A stretch of DNA of 36,697 nucleotides from assembly GCA_964406945.1 (NCBI GenBank), contig CAYOTO010000033.1:1-36697 (forward strand), read 5' to 3'. Under the pieces are notes generated by a model. It was not told the DNA's origin and searched no databases. It saw only the letters and a list, made by a program, of their open reading frames with translations. Every line of letters starts with the position of its first letter. The first letter of the stretch is position 1. A program made the translations under genes and the position numbers. Source of the DNA: UBA2266 sp964406945. Its GTDB lineage: Bacteria; Planctomycetota; Phycisphaerae; Sedimentisphaerales; Anaerobacaceae. Positions 1-8,648 of the stretch are shown one piece after another.

Positions 1-114
1 AATTCTCTGAAATCATCAACTGTCTTCACGTCACAACTCCAAATAGCCTACTTAAAACGCCCGCCGCACTCATTAACCCCCGCACGTGCGTAAGTTCTTT
101 TTACTTTTTGCTTC

Positions 115-672
115 CTACTTTTCACTTTCCATCTTCACGGCCACAACCTCTCGTTCGCCCGCCACTATTTCGAAATACCGCTTCGTCTTATAGTTCATCA
201 TGCCCGCAACGATATTCGTCGGCAACATCTGGACTGCGTTGTTGTAATCCAGCACCGCCGCATTATACGCCCGCCTGGCCGCCGATATCTGCTCTTCCAA
301 CTCCGTCAGCGTCCGCTGCAGATGGAGAAAATTCTCGCTCGCTTTCAGATCCGGATAATTCTCCACCGCCAGCATCACCTGATTCAGCGCCTCGGTCACC
401 CGGGCATCCATCTCCACCTGCTCTTCGCTGCTCAGGCCCTGCATCGCCCTTGCCCGCATCTCTGTAATACGCTCGAGCAAATCCCGCTCGTGCTTCATGT
501 ACCCCTTAACCGTCGAGACAAGCTGCGGAACCAGATCGAACCGCTTCTTCAGCATTACGTCAATGGTCGAAAAGACGCTCTCGACGCGGTTTTTCTTCGC
601 GATCAGCCCGTTGTAGATGATCACGAACACCACCAGCGGAACGACCAGAACAACCAGAACTATCCACCACAT
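115..672 (-). CDS. LemA family protein
   Basis: A 185-residue protein with one N-terminal membrane segment (about residues 1-20, rich in V, L and I) followed by a long helical domain. The stretch YNGLIAKKNRVESVFSTIDV and the later YNAAVLDYNN are typical of LemA proteins, which are membrane-anchored helical-bundle proteins of unclear biochemical role. A GTG three codons upstream (679-681) is in frame, but the GGAG at about 8 bases before the ATG at 672 favours the ATG. No partner gene (for example a TPM-domain protein) is visible, because the gene lies at the window edge and the leftward flank is missing. The stop codon runs directly into a purine-rich tail that recurs after several other genes in the window. 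Family assignment is firm; function is unknown. Confidence 0.93.
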   Translation of the reverse strand: MWWIVLVVLVVPLVVFVIIYNGLIAKKNRVESVFSTIDVMLKKRFDLVPQLVSTVKGYMKHERDLLERITEMRARAMQGLSSEEQVEMDARVTEALNQVMLAVENYPDLKASENFLHLQRTLTELEEQISAARRAYNAAVLDYNNAVQMLPTNIVAGMMNYKTKRYFEIVAGEREVVAVKMESEK

Positions 673-681
673 AATCGGCAC

Positions 682-1005
682 TCCAAAAACGCACCACCTG
701 CACCAGAAACAACGCCCCCCACCGCATTTTCTTCATTTTTATCACGAAAAACCCCACCCCGCCACCGAAAAAGCAGTTTTGTCGTACTCCGTCACCTCCC
801 CGCATTCTGTCATATTGAGCGCAGCGAAATATCCGGCCCCCGCATAAGATCTCCAGCCCGGACTAATGCCTTATGCCATAAGTTCAGAAAAATACTTTTT
901 TAGACATTTGGTCATTAACATATTGTGATTTGTTTAGAATTTGGGGATTGTGATTTGGTGCGTCTGCAAACAAGGGACCGACACCTCGCCGGCGCTACTC
1001 GCAAT
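682..1005. other. Intergenic region with a dispersed repeat
   Basis: This 324-base gap contains no convincing gene. It is strongly C-rich on the plus strand in its first half and AT-rich in its second half (about 885-960). At 809-834 it holds a sequence of the type TGTCATATTGAGCGCAGCG, which resembles the TGTCATTCTGAGCGAAGCG repeat found scattered in intergenic DNA of many bacteria. A related copy lies near 35143-35161 in the other orientation. Confidence 0.5.
809..834 (+). repeat. Dispersed TGTCAT.TGAGCG.AGCG-type repeat, copy 1
   Basis: The sequence TGTCATATTGAGCGCAGCG is followed by AAATATC. It matches, with a few changes, the reverse complement of 35143-35161 (TGTCATACTGAGCGAAGCC). Similar short repeats are widespread in bacterial intergenic DNA. 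The two copies are the only ones I found here. Confidence 0.5.
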
Positions 1006-1869
1006 CTAAGCCATCCAATCCCGGCGTCTCTTCAGGTCGCCACTGAGTATGCGCTTTGCGATCATGGCATTTTCGCGGATCTGAAAGTCGAACATGCCCA
1101 CGCACGCGAAATCCGCACCGTTTTCGAACGCGTATCGCAGCCCCTGGCTCGGGTGAATCGCCCCGGCGGCGAGCACCTTGAACGCAATCCACGGCCGCTT
1201 CACGCCGCGCATGAACTCGATCGTCCGCTCCGGATCGATGGACCATATGTTGTCGTGATCCAGCAGACTGCCGCTGTCGACGTTGAAATCCACGCGCTTT
1301 GCCTTCGGCGTCGCCGACCAATAGTCCCCGTGGTGCAGCGTCTTCATGTAAAAGTCCGGCTGAATCTGCGCATTCTCCACCGCGATCGGCACCTCGATTG
1401 AATGAGCCCCGATCCCCGCGGGCAATCTCTGCGACCTGATATAATCCACCGCCTCGCCCAGCAAATCCACACGCCCGGCCTTTACGAAGCTGTCGCCCAC
1501 GCCGCCCTGCACGTACGCGGCCGCCGCCCCGGCGTCAACTGCGTGCTTGATATTCGTCTTGATGTCGTCCGATCTGGGATGCACCTGCGCGATCCACTGA
1601 ATCGTGCCCCCGCGCTCCTTCCAGTATCTCGCGATGTTGCCGGGTCCGCCCGAGAGAATCGTATTGATCCCGCACTCCTCGCAAAGCTCCAGCGTGTCCA
1701 TTATCCGCTCCGGCGTATGGTACGCCTTGAAAAGCTCCCTCAGATAGCCGAGATCGCGACTATGCGACCACCCGCTGAACTGATTGCCCCCGATTATCAG
1801 CCTGCTGACCTTCAAATCGCCAATCCGCCCCATCGGCAACCCGCTCGCCGAACCATTCGCATTAGCCAT
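1006..1869 (-). CDS. TIM-barrel (aldo/keto reductase-like) protein of unknown function
   Basis: A 287-residue soluble protein without a signal peptide. The pattern of alternating helices and strands, with segments such as LKVSRLIIGGNQFSGWSHSR, CGINTILSGG, IAFKVLAAGAIHP and GADFACVGMF, suggests a TIM barrel like those of aldo/keto reductase-type proteins. The late KVLAAGAIHP...ENGADFACVGMF section looks like a phosphate-site or barrel-closing region. I cannot name the substrate. The start is placed at the ATG at 1869 because AGAGGAG lies just upstream; an in-frame extension to 1938 has no such site and would enter the promoter region. The gene is divergent from the cupin lipoprotein at 2102, and a promoter with a perfect TTGACA box lies at 1962-1990. 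An xylose-isomerase-type barrel is an alternative reading. Confidence 0.75.
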   Translation of the reverse strand: MANANGSASGLPMGRIGDLKVSRLIIGGNQFSGWSHSRDLGYLRELFKAYHTPERIMDTLELCEECGINTILSGGPGNIARYWKERGGTIQWIAQVHPRSDDIKTNIKHAVDAGAAAAYVQGGVGDSFVKAGRVDLLGEAVDYIRSQRLPAGIGAHSIEVPIAVENAQIQPDFYMKTLHHGDYWSATPKAKRVDFNVDSGSLLDHDNIWSIDPERTIEFMRGVKRPWIAFKVLAAGAIHPSQGLRYAFENGADFACVGMFDFQIRENAMIAKRILSGDLKRRRDWMA

Positions 1870-1961
1870 ATTATGCTCCTCTGCTTTCACCTGTTGTTCC
1901 AAATGCAGCCGGTCCGGGCTATGAGCCTGACCTGCCACAGCAACCTGGACCCATCAGAGCA

Positions 1962-1990
1962 ATAATGCATTTTCCATTGCCCTTTGTCAA
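1962..1990 (-). promoter_or_regulatory. Predicted sigma70-type promoter for the TIM-barrel gene
   Basis: On the minus strand, TTGACA (1985-1990) is followed after exactly 17 bases by CATTAT (1962-1967). The transcript would carry a leader of roughly 85 bases before the ATG at 1869. The box overlaps the divergent promoter at 1977-2005. Confidence 0.5.
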
Positions 1991-2005
1991 CCATCCCGCT
2001 ATACT
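1977..2005 (+). promoter_or_regulatory. Predicted sigma70-type promoter for the cupin lipoprotein gene
   Basis: TTGCCC (1977-1982) is followed after 17 bases by TATACT (2000-2005). The -10 box matches consensus at five of six positions and the -35 box at four of six. The leader would be about 90 bases. Confidence 0.45.
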
Positions 2006-2101
2006 GCCAATTGAGTAAGGCGTAAAACAGGCGGCCGGCCGTTCCAGCCGGAAAAGTGGTCACCGGGCGTTGCAAATTTCTTTGTAAGTGAGGAAACAGC
2101 T

Positions 2102-2788
2102 ATGGATACAAAAGACATGTCCAGAAGAACAGTCCTGACCTCCACGGCGGCGGCAGCGGGCCTGACGGTGGCCGGATGCTCGTCCAAGCCCCAACCCGGC
2201 GTCCAGAAGCCGCAAATCAAATTCGATAACGCCCACTTCTACGACGCCGACGGCAATTTCAACAAAGAAGCCGCAAAGGACGCATGCATCGCCCTGATGA
2301 ACTACCACGGCTATCCTGTTTTCGACGGCATGAAAGACCAGCTCATCGTCTCCGACTACGGCGCCGGCCAATACGCCGACATCGGCGTCGCCGCATTCTT
2401 CTTCGTAAACAACACCGAACACCGCTACATGATGCTCGACATCTACCTGCTGCCCGGCCAGATGCTGCCCGAGCACTACCACGTCGCCACCGAACAGAAC
2501 CCGGCAAAACTCGAAGGCTGGGTCACCCGCCACGGCCTGGCGTACATCTACACCGCCGGCGAACCCACCGCTGACATCAAGGCAAAAATTCCTCAGCGAC
2601 ACCTCAACGGCACCGCCACCGTTATGCACGAGACACCGCTGGCGCCCGGAAATTTCGTCGGCATAAAACAGCCCGAAGAAAGGCACTGGCAATACGCCGG
2701 CGCCGAAGGAGCAATAGTCACCGAAATAGCCACCGTCCACGACGGCAACGGAATCCGCCACACCGACGAAACACTCGTCTTCGCATAA
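2102..2788 (+). CDS. Tat-exported lipoprotein with a cupin fold (D-lyxose isomerase-like)
   Basis: A 228-residue protein. The N-terminus has a twin-arginine motif (SRRTVL, residues 7-12), a hydrophobic stretch, and a lipobox ending TVAGC, so it is predicted to leave the cytoplasm folded and be lipid-anchored. The remainder looks like a cupin beta-barrel: PGQMLPEHYHVATEQNPAKLEG supplies an H.H...E-type metal site (His-Tyr-His, Glu), and EIATVHDGNGIRHTD resembles the C-terminal strand of sugar-isomerase cupins. Substrate is unknown. AGTGAGGA lies a few bases before the ATG. It is divergent from the TIM-barrel gene and convergent with the esterase gene. An export signal on a sugar-isomerase-like cupin is unusual, so the function may have shifted. 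Confidence 0.75.
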   Translation: MDTKDMSRRTVLTSTAAAAGLTVAGCSSKPQPGVQKPQIKFDNAHFYDADGNFNKEAAKDACIALMNYHGYPVFDGMKDQLIVSDYGAGQYADIGVAAFFFVNNTEHRYMMLDIYLLPGQMLPEHYHVATEQNPAKLEGWVTRHGLAYIYTAGEPTADIKAKIPQRHLNGTATVMHETPLAPGNFVGIKQPEERHWQYAGAEGAIVTEIATVHDGNGIRHTDETLVFA

Positions 2789-2845
2789 GATTTGCTAGAC
2801 TCTCAGCGGCTGTTGTAATCGCGATGTTGCAGATATCCGGGAGAA

Positions 2846-2864
2846 CCGCAGTGCTCGGCTGCGG
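2846..2864. other. Small hairpin in the convergent gap after the cupin gene
   Basis: CCGCAG and CTGCGG pair around a seven-base loop, followed by ATTTAC. It lies 58 bases after the cupin stop codon between convergent genes and may end transcription, but there is no proper T-run. The 14-mer ATCCGGGAGAACCG just before it (2835-2848) also occurs at 17821-17834. Confidence 0.3.
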
Positions 2865-2927
2865 ATTTACAAACATCACATTGTAGACGCCGCACACACC
2901 CGTGCGCCGAAGGGCAGTCAGGCCGAA

Positions 2928-4670
2928 TCAGTTGCCGCAGAGCCGCACTATGGCCTTGCCCATACCTTCGCCTATCAGGTAATAGGTTTCGGCGTTCGTG
3001 TTCCAGTGGTAGGCCTGTCCCGAGGGCGACTGCTCTTTCGGCCGGAAGAAATCCTTCGTCCCGACAAAGGCGACATTGCCCTCGAACTCGTCCCGTTCGG
3101 CGACCGCCGCCTGGGCCCGCATCAGCGAAAGCGCCCGCGGATGCTTCTCCTTATGCCCGCTCATGCCGGTCTCGGCAATTACAAAAGGCAGGTCCTTCAC
3201 GCCCAGATCCCTGCGAATGTCCCGGATAAAATTCGCCATATTCTCCTCGTACGCATCGTTGAACGCCTGATTGATCCGGTCGTTCCAGCCCTGATGCCAC
3301 CCGAACCCCGCCAGATCGTACTCGTCTTTGTCATAACGGCCCAGAACATCCCGCACATGCTGCAGTAATTCCTTGTAATACGGTCCCACCTCTCCTCCGC
3401 TGCTTGGGGGCCGAAAATCCACCGCCAGGCTCTTGCCGCCCCACGCAACCTTGATCAGAAGCACCTGCCTGCCGTACTCATCTCCAACAACATCGCCGAA
3501 CCCCAGCTCAGGCCCTATCCGATCTTCATTGCCGCCGTAGCCCGGCCCCAGCGGCCCTACCTTTCCCATATACCATATCATGACGTCGCCGCGTTCGACC
3601 CAGTTGCCCTTCGCATCCACAAGGTGTCCGTACTGCTCGGGCCTTTTCTCCACCAGCCACTCGAGCGTTCCCTTGCCCTCGTTTCGCCTCGGGTCGGCCT
3701 TGACGATCCCCGCCCCGACCATATTCGACTGTCCCGCCAGCACAAAAACCTTCATCGGCTCAGCGGCCCGCAGCACCGCCTCCGCAAACCGCCGTCCCAA
3801 ATCAATGTATCCTTCACTGTCGTAATGCCACTTATCCGAATGTCCGTACCCGTCCGTACTCGAAACAAGAGAGGCCCTTCCGTCCTTCAAAACAAAATCC
3901 GCCTGGGCCTGTCGCACGATCTCGCCGTAATCCCACACCTTTCCGTCATCGTCCTGGCCCGAATCGGATATCCGCCCTACGGCCACCGGGATCTTGCCCC
4001 CGCCGAGTTCGTCGCGAATAAGCCCCATCAGCCGCCTCAAATTCTCCTCGTACGCCTTCGCAATCTCCGGGTTTTGCGCATCGCTCTCGCCCTGCATCCA
4101 GACAATACCGGCCGGAACCAGCGTATCCGGTTCACCGTAGGCGTCTATGTCCGTGACCGCTTTGGCGTTGGCGACCGCAGCCCGAAAATGGTCGTACTGG
4201 TTAACCCCGTTGCCCCGCTTGAAATCCGGCTCCCAGCACCCGAAATCCCGCGCTGCATCCGCATGGATACTCGTCCCACCCCGCGAATACTTGATAATCG
4301 CAATGTTGGCATCGGGGTGAATTTCCTTCATCCGCCTGCCGAACGTCAGTTCCACACCGAACCTGTTCGAATACTTATTCTTACCGCCGTCGGATTTGAA
4401 GCCCGTCCCGTGCCCCGGCCGCAAGATCGACCAGATCCCCCTGCCGTCCACCTCGCCCCCGTCCGGCGCGGTATTACCGTGAAATATCATCACACCCTCG
4501 GCCGGCCCGCGCAACTGCTCAGGCAACTGCTTCACGTACCCAAAGCCGTCCATGTTCGACTGTCCGCCCAGATAATACAGCTTGTAAGTCTTGGCCCCGG
4601 CAGCGCCACCGCCAAAAGCACAAACAGCCGCAAAAATGAGAACAAACGCCCTGACCTTCGAAAAGCCCAT
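2928..4670 (-). CDS. Secreted protein with two SGNH/SASA-type carbohydrate esterase domains
   Basis: A 580-residue protein with a Sec signal peptide (about residues 1-26, cleavage near AAGA-KT). Domain 1 starts at once with GGQSNMDG, whose Ser38 is the expected nucleophile; it continues with WMQGESDAQN (block III, about 191-200) and ends with SDKWHYDSEGY (His282, catalytic Asp/His region). Domain 2 repeats the pattern: LAGQSNMVGAG (Ser315), GFGWHQGWND, and YHWNTNAETYYLIG near the C-terminus. Both carry the family signatures of sialate O-acetylesterase or CE6 acetylxylan esterases, which remove acetyl groups from glycans. The ATG at 4670 is preceded by AGGAGGT, whereas the longer in-frame start lacks one. 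The two domains differ clearly, so this is an old duplication or fusion. The actual ester substrate cannot be told from sequence. Confidence 0.88.
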   Translation of the reverse strand: MGFSKVRAFVLIFAAVCAFGGGAAGAKTYKLYYLGGQSNMDGFGYVKQLPEQLRGPAEGVMIFHGNTAPDGGEVDGRGIWSILRPGHGTGFKSDGGKNKYSNRFGVELTFGRRMKEIHPDANIAIIKYSRGGTSIHADAARDFGCWEPDFKRGNGVNQYDHFRAAVANAKAVTDIDAYGEPDTLVPAGIVWMQGESDAQNPEIAKAYEENLRRLMGLIRDELGGGKIPVAVGRISDSGQDDDGKVWDYGEIVRQAQADFVLKDGRASLVSSTDGYGHSDKWHYDSEGYIDLGRRFAEAVLRAAEPMKVFVLAGQSNMVGAGIVKADPRRNEGKGTLEWLVEKRPEQYGHLVDAKGNWVERGDVMIWYMGKVGPLGPGYGGNEDRIGPELGFGDVVGDEYGRQVLLIKVAWGGKSLAVDFRPPSSGGEVGPYYKELLQHVRDVLGRYDKDEYDLAGFGWHQGWNDRINQAFNDAYEENMANFIRDIRRDLGVKDLPFVIAETGMSGHKEKHPRALSLMRAQAAVAERDEFEGNVAFVGTKDFFRPKEQSPSGQAYHWNTNAETYYLIGEGMGKAIVRLCGN

Positions 4671-4971
4671 AAAATACCTCCTGTAGCAAATGGCCCACAA
4701 AAACCTCCCCGCCGCGTCATTATAGCTACACAATCAAGACCTCCCACGCAACCACAAAATCAATCGCTTGTCCAGCCACGCAATGCGATTGTGGAGATAT
4801 TTTGGCAAAGGCTGAACCACCCGATGCAAGCCGAGCAACGCGAAGCATCCGGCCTCCAAAAGAGACTTCCAAGCCACCTGTATGTTTTGTCCGCCTGCTC
4901 TTTGTCTCATTCTTGAACGCCGTCTCGGAGCCGCCCCGCCTGGTACACCCCACGGCAATCCGGGCAACCGC
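4671..4971. other. Gap between the esterase gene and the intron remnant
   Basis: I see no recognisable gene in these 301 bases. A minus-strand reading frame crosses the intron end and stops at 4734, but it resembles nothing I know. A perfect minus-strand TATAAT at 4719-4724 lies about 50 bases before the esterase ATG and could be its -10 box; no good -35 box is at the right distance. Confidence 0.35.
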
Positions 4972-5425
4972 ATCGGGTAGGAGGCGGGATTTCTCCCGCC
5001 GTCCTCCCACACCACCGGGCATACGGTTCCGTACCACGGCGGTTCATGTAGTACTTTGCAGACGTTGCCATCGTCTGCGGGTAGGAATTGTCTGTCCTTG
5101 CCGTGGACCTTGATGCACCACTCTCAGCCCCTGGCGGATTCCGTCCGCTACCTGCTGAGGCGGTAACAGGCATTTCAACCTGTTTGGCTGCATCTGCTGA
5201 ATCCATCGAAATTTCAGGTTCCTTCCCAGTTCTGCATGTTCGGGCCTTCAGTCCGGTCGATGGACCTACTATGCCCTCTGCTGACTTCTATCTACCCATC
5301 CCGCCGCCTTTCAACGACGGTAGCCCTTGGCAGATAGACAGACCTCCCCGGGTAATGCACACCTACCTTCACGCTTATGCCCGCCGCATTAAGACCTAAC
5401 CTGAATCTGTCCGCTATGTTGCGGG
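4972..5425 (-). mobile_element. Group II intron remnant, lacking the 5' end and the maturase gene
   Basis: Read on the minus strand, the 3' part is a group II domain V and VI. Domain V is about 5012-5046: GAACCGCCG and CGGTGGT pair around a short helix closed by a GAAC loop. Domain VI is about 4972-5010: GGAGGACGGCGGGA pairs with TCCCGCCTCCTAC, and the intron should end at ...CTACCCGAT (4972). Further upstream, sequences such as GCGGGCATAAGCGTGAAGG (near 5370), ACCCGGGGAGGTCTG and AGAAGTCAGCAGAGGGCATA (near 5280) match the late domain I to early domain IV part of ORF-bearing bacterial introns. A short frame beginning at 5206 looks like the first 40 or so codons of a maturase before it runs into domain V, so most of the reverse transcriptase has been deleted. 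The GUGYG 5' end is absent: intron-like sequence stops at the gspD stop codon. Confidence 0.85.
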
Positions 5426-5428
5426 CCG

Positions 5429-8400
5429 CTACTTCTTCAACGCCTTCACGCTTCGATCCACCTTTTCCATGGTTTCATCGAGTTCATCCTTGTAGCCTTT
5501 GAACCGCTGCTGAGGCTTTTCTATCTGAAGCTGCGTCTCCGGCAAAGTCCCGTTAGGATCGTCTATTACATACGGCGTTATAAGCACCAGCATCTCGTTG
5601 TTCGACTCCTGAATCTCGTGATGCTTGAACAACTCGCCGGCCCCCGGGAGATCCCCCAGCAGCGGAATTTTGCGTTCGATGTGGCTGTCCTGCTGGAACA
5701 GAATTCCGCCCAGCATAAGGGTCTGACCGTCCTCGATAATCATGTTGGTCGTGGTATCCATCTCGGTACGAACCGGCTGCTGATTGATCAGGTCCGAAGT
5801 CAGTTGCGAGATAATCACGTTAATTATCATATCGACGTTGTTCTCAGGCGTAATACTCGGCCGCACACGCAGCGTCATACCAACACGCTCGAACTCGAAA
5901 CTGGTCGTAGCCAGACCCGTGTTGCCGGACACCGAAGTATCGGTCTGGAAAGCGATCTTGTTACCCTTGAAGAAGGTGGCTTCTTCATTGTCCTTGGTCC
6001 ACAGCGTTTGCTGATTCAGTATCTTGGCGTTGGTATGCTTGGTCAAGAAGTCCAGCATCGCCGTAACTTCAGCCATCGCACTGAACGTCAGCGAGCCACG
6101 CGTTGTCAAAAGCTCCAACTGATTGGCAATCGTCGCCGAATTCTCATTCAGCGATCCGAAAGCACCGGCGTTCGAAGCGACCTGCAACCCCAACGACGTC
6201 ATCCGCTCATGATCGACCTCGATAATGACCGCCTTGACCATTACCTGCTTGCCGGGAACATCCAACTGATCTATCAGCGTCTTTATCTCCGGCAGAAACT
6301 CCGGCGGACACAGCACCATGATCGATTTGGTTCTGGCCTCGGGCACGAATCTGATCTTGCCAATCACATTGCTGATCGGCATCTCTTCGTCGATCCGGCT
6401 GCGGGCACCGGACTGCGACCACCACGGCCGCCACTCGGCCGTATTGGTATTCTGATTCGTTGCGGTGCTGCTCGTGGAGTCCTCCATCGAATAGTCGCTC
6501 AGGCCCCGCGCCTGCAATTGAACGCTGGCCGTTGTGCCTGCCTCGTTGAACATCGCGTTCAACCGCTGGCTCAGGTCCTCGGGATCCGCGTATTTCAGCG
6601 TAATAACCGTCGGAATCTCAGCCATCTCCTGCCGGTCGAGTTCGCGAACCAGTTCTTCTATGACGTCATAAGCCTCCGGAATCTTGCTGATTACGATGAT
6701 CTTCTTCGTACCCGGAACCTCTCGGAAAGTCAACTGACCGTAAAGGGCGCCCACGATCCTCTCTGTGTTCCCGGTCGTTCCGAACAGGCCCATCAAAAAC
6801 GGATTGCGGCTGCTGCTTCCGCCGCTGCGGGTTGCGCCTTCACTGCTGAACAGACTGTTAAGCAGTTCGGCCATCTGCACCGGATCGGAATTATGAAGCT
6901 CGATGATCCTGGGCTTGACGTCCTCGACGTTCAGCGGAGAATCCCATTTATTAATCTGGTCGAGTATCTCAGGCATCCGCTCCGGGGATGTAATAACGGT
7001 GACTTCCTTGAGCGACACGTACGCGATCACCTTCAAAACATCACTCTGGCTCCCGCCGCCTCCGCCTCCGCCTCTGAACCTATCCCAAGGCGAGTAGCCT
7101 CTGGACCTGCTGCTGGAGGACGAATCGATAATATCGCTGTACATCTCCTCGATCTTCTCTTTGATGGTATCCGGATCGGCATACTGCAGCTTGACTCTTT
7201 CGGTAAGCAAATTTCCGGGCGGCACATCCACTTCTTGAATCATCTTCTTGGCCACGTCACGAAGATCCTTATTGCCGAAAAGCAGAACCGAACCGCTGCC
7301 GGACAAAGGCTCGACCATGATACTTGGCAGAAAATCAATTCCCGGCATATCCCTGAAGCCGTCTTCGATGGCATCTTCGATTTCCCTCGGGTCGGCGTAC
7401 TTGAGCTTAACCACTTCGTATTCGCCTGCAACCGGCTCCTGCCTGTCCAGTTTTTCGATCCAGTTGCGAATCAGCTTCATATCCTCGGCCGAAGCCCGGG
7501 CGATAATCCACTTGCGCCTCGGCTCTGGAATCAGCACTATAGGGCCTCGCGAGGTGCCGACAACCACCGATGAACCCGAACCGGAACTCGATGACGACCT
7601 GGAGTTGCTCGATGAGGACTGCCTGTTTCTGTCCCGCCTGTCGTATCGGCTGCTATAGCCCTCGCTTTCACCAACCAGAATCTTCAACATCTGGACCATC
7701 TCCAGGGGATCACCGACACCGACGTTGAATATCTCGGTCACGGTCTGTTCGGCCTCCGGCACATCAAATTGGGCGATAATCATCTCGATTCGCATCAGGC
7801 TCTTAACCGTATCGATAACCAGCAGTGTCCTGGCCATCTCATCGGCGCTGACGAATCCGTGCTCGCCGATCAAAGGCTGAACGATCTGCGCCATTTCGCT
7901 GGGGCTGAAACTCTTCAACTGGAAGAACTTCTGAACCACCTGGTCCTTGTTCTCGATGGTGGCCAACGGCTGCGTAGGCGGTATCGTCGGAACCTGACCG
8001 AGTTTCGCATCGGCAATTGGTTTCAGATAAATCGCATCGTCCGTATGCTCGGCCACAATGCCCTTCAGACGAAGCGCACCATAGATATGTTCCAGGGCCT
8101 TGTTCCTGGGAAGCCTCTCGGACGCGTAGATAGTCACCTTTTGCCCCATCGACTCGTCCGTGGGAATAATGACCTTGCCCGTCCAGGCGCTGAGCTTCTC
8201 GATGATATTCTTCATCTCCACGTTTCGCAGGTTCAGCAGTTCCATCGGCTCCGGAGGCTCGTTCACATCTGCCGGTTCGTTGGGATCATTCGGATCGGCC
8301 GAATCGTCTGCGTCGACCGCCCCGTCATTCGGATCATCCGCGTCCTCGGGCTCGTTCGGCTCCCCGTTCGGATTGATTAGAAATTCATTGGCGTCGACCG

Positions 8401-8602
8401 GGGCGTTCGGTTCGCCGGCGTCTTCGGCCTCGTTGGCGTTTGCCGGTTGGTTTGGATCGGCAACAGTTTCGTCTTGTTCACTGGCCTGCTTTGGCTCTCC
8501 GCCCGCATTGGGACTCGCGGGAAGGTCGAAACCCACCTTCCAGACAATCAAAACTGCTGCAATACCGACCGCCAACCATATTAATGTTCTCTGACGTTCC
8601 AA
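5429..8602 (-). CDS. gspD: Type II secretion secretin GspD, extended form
   Basis: About 1057 residues, well above the roughly 650-700 of classic GspD. It begins with a hydrophobic anchor or signal segment (about 8-25), then an acidic PNE/DPND-rich linker to about residue 120. An N0-like domain follows (about 121-200), then about six N1-type repeats, recognisable by SPSEM, GDPLEM, KLKYADPREI, KLQYADPDTI, ELHNSDPVQM and TLKYADPEDL at roughly 230, 297, 400, 470, 567 and 668. Two carry Ser- or Gly-rich loops. The beta-barrel secretin domain is about 785-1015, with MVKAVIIEVD, EDGQTLMLGG and KIPLLGDLPGAGELFKHH. It should form the outer-membrane channel. A GTG at 8611 is in frame, but AAGAGGTGAATCAATTG places the TTG at 8602 at the right distance, and the next gene upstream has the same layout (GAGGTGAACAAATG). 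It is the last gene of the operon. Confidence 0.95.
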   Translation of the reverse strand: MERQRTLIWLAVGIAAVLIVWKVGFDLPASPNAGGEPKQASEQDETVADPNQPANANEAEDAGEPNAPVDANEFLINPNGEPNEPEDADDPNDGAVDADDSADPNDPNEPADVNEPPEPMELLNLRNVEMKNIIEKLSAWTGKVIIPTDESMGQKVTIYASERLPRNKALEHIYGALRLKGIVAEHTDDAIYLKPIADAKLGQVPTIPPTQPLATIENKDQVVQKFFQLKSFSPSEMAQIVQPLIGEHGFVSADEMARTLLVIDTVKSLMRIEMIIAQFDVPEAEQTVTEIFNVGVGDPLEMVQMLKILVGESEGYSSRYDRRDRNRQSSSSNSRSSSSSGSGSSVVVGTSRGPIVLIPEPRRKWIIARASAEDMKLIRNWIEKLDRQEPVAGEYEVVKLKYADPREIEDAIEDGFRDMPGIDFLPSIMVEPLSGSGSVLLFGNKDLRDVAKKMIQEVDVPPGNLLTERVKLQYADPDTIKEKIEEMYSDIIDSSSSSRSRGYSPWDRFRGGGGGGGSQSDVLKVIAYVSLKEVTVITSPERMPEILDQINKWDSPLNVEDVKPRIIELHNSDPVQMAELLNSLFSSEGATRSGGSSSRNPFLMGLFGTTGNTERIVGALYGQLTFREVPGTKKIIVISKIPEAYDVIEELVRELDRQEMAEIPTVITLKYADPEDLSQRLNAMFNEAGTTASVQLQARGLSDYSMEDSTSSTATNQNTNTAEWRPWWSQSGARSRIDEEMPISNVIGKIRFVPEARTKSIMVLCPPEFLPEIKTLIDQLDVPGKQVMVKAVIIEVDHERMTSLGLQVASNAGAFGSLNENSATIANQLELLTTRGSLTFSAMAEVTAMLDFLTKHTNAKILNQQTLWTKDNEEATFFKGNKIAFQTDTSVSGNTGLATTSFEFERVGMTLRVRPSITPENNVDMIINVIISQLTSDLINQQPVRTEMDTTTNMIIEDGQTLMLGGILFQQDSHIERKIPLLGDLPGAGELFKHHEIQESNNEMLVLITPYVIDDPNGTLPETQLQIEKPQQRFKGYKDELDETMEKVDRSVKALKK

Positions 8603-8648
8603 TTGATTCACCTCTTTTCACCGATGTTCACACGCTTGCCCGGGACGA

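Noticed and set aside
3624..4916. A long plus-strand reading frame opposite the esterase gene
   Set aside because: It mirrors the minus-strand esterase with its two GQSNM signatures; the product has no known motif and no ribosome site.
4907..5206. A 99-codon minus-strand frame in the intron remnant as a gene in its own right
   Set aside because: Only its first part resembles the start of a maturase; it then runs through domains V and VI of the RNA, so it is not a functional protein.
5618..7573. A 650-codon plus-strand frame opposite gspD
   Set aside because: It is the antisense shadow of the secretin; codon composition and Arg/His-rich product are typical of shadows in GC-rich genes.
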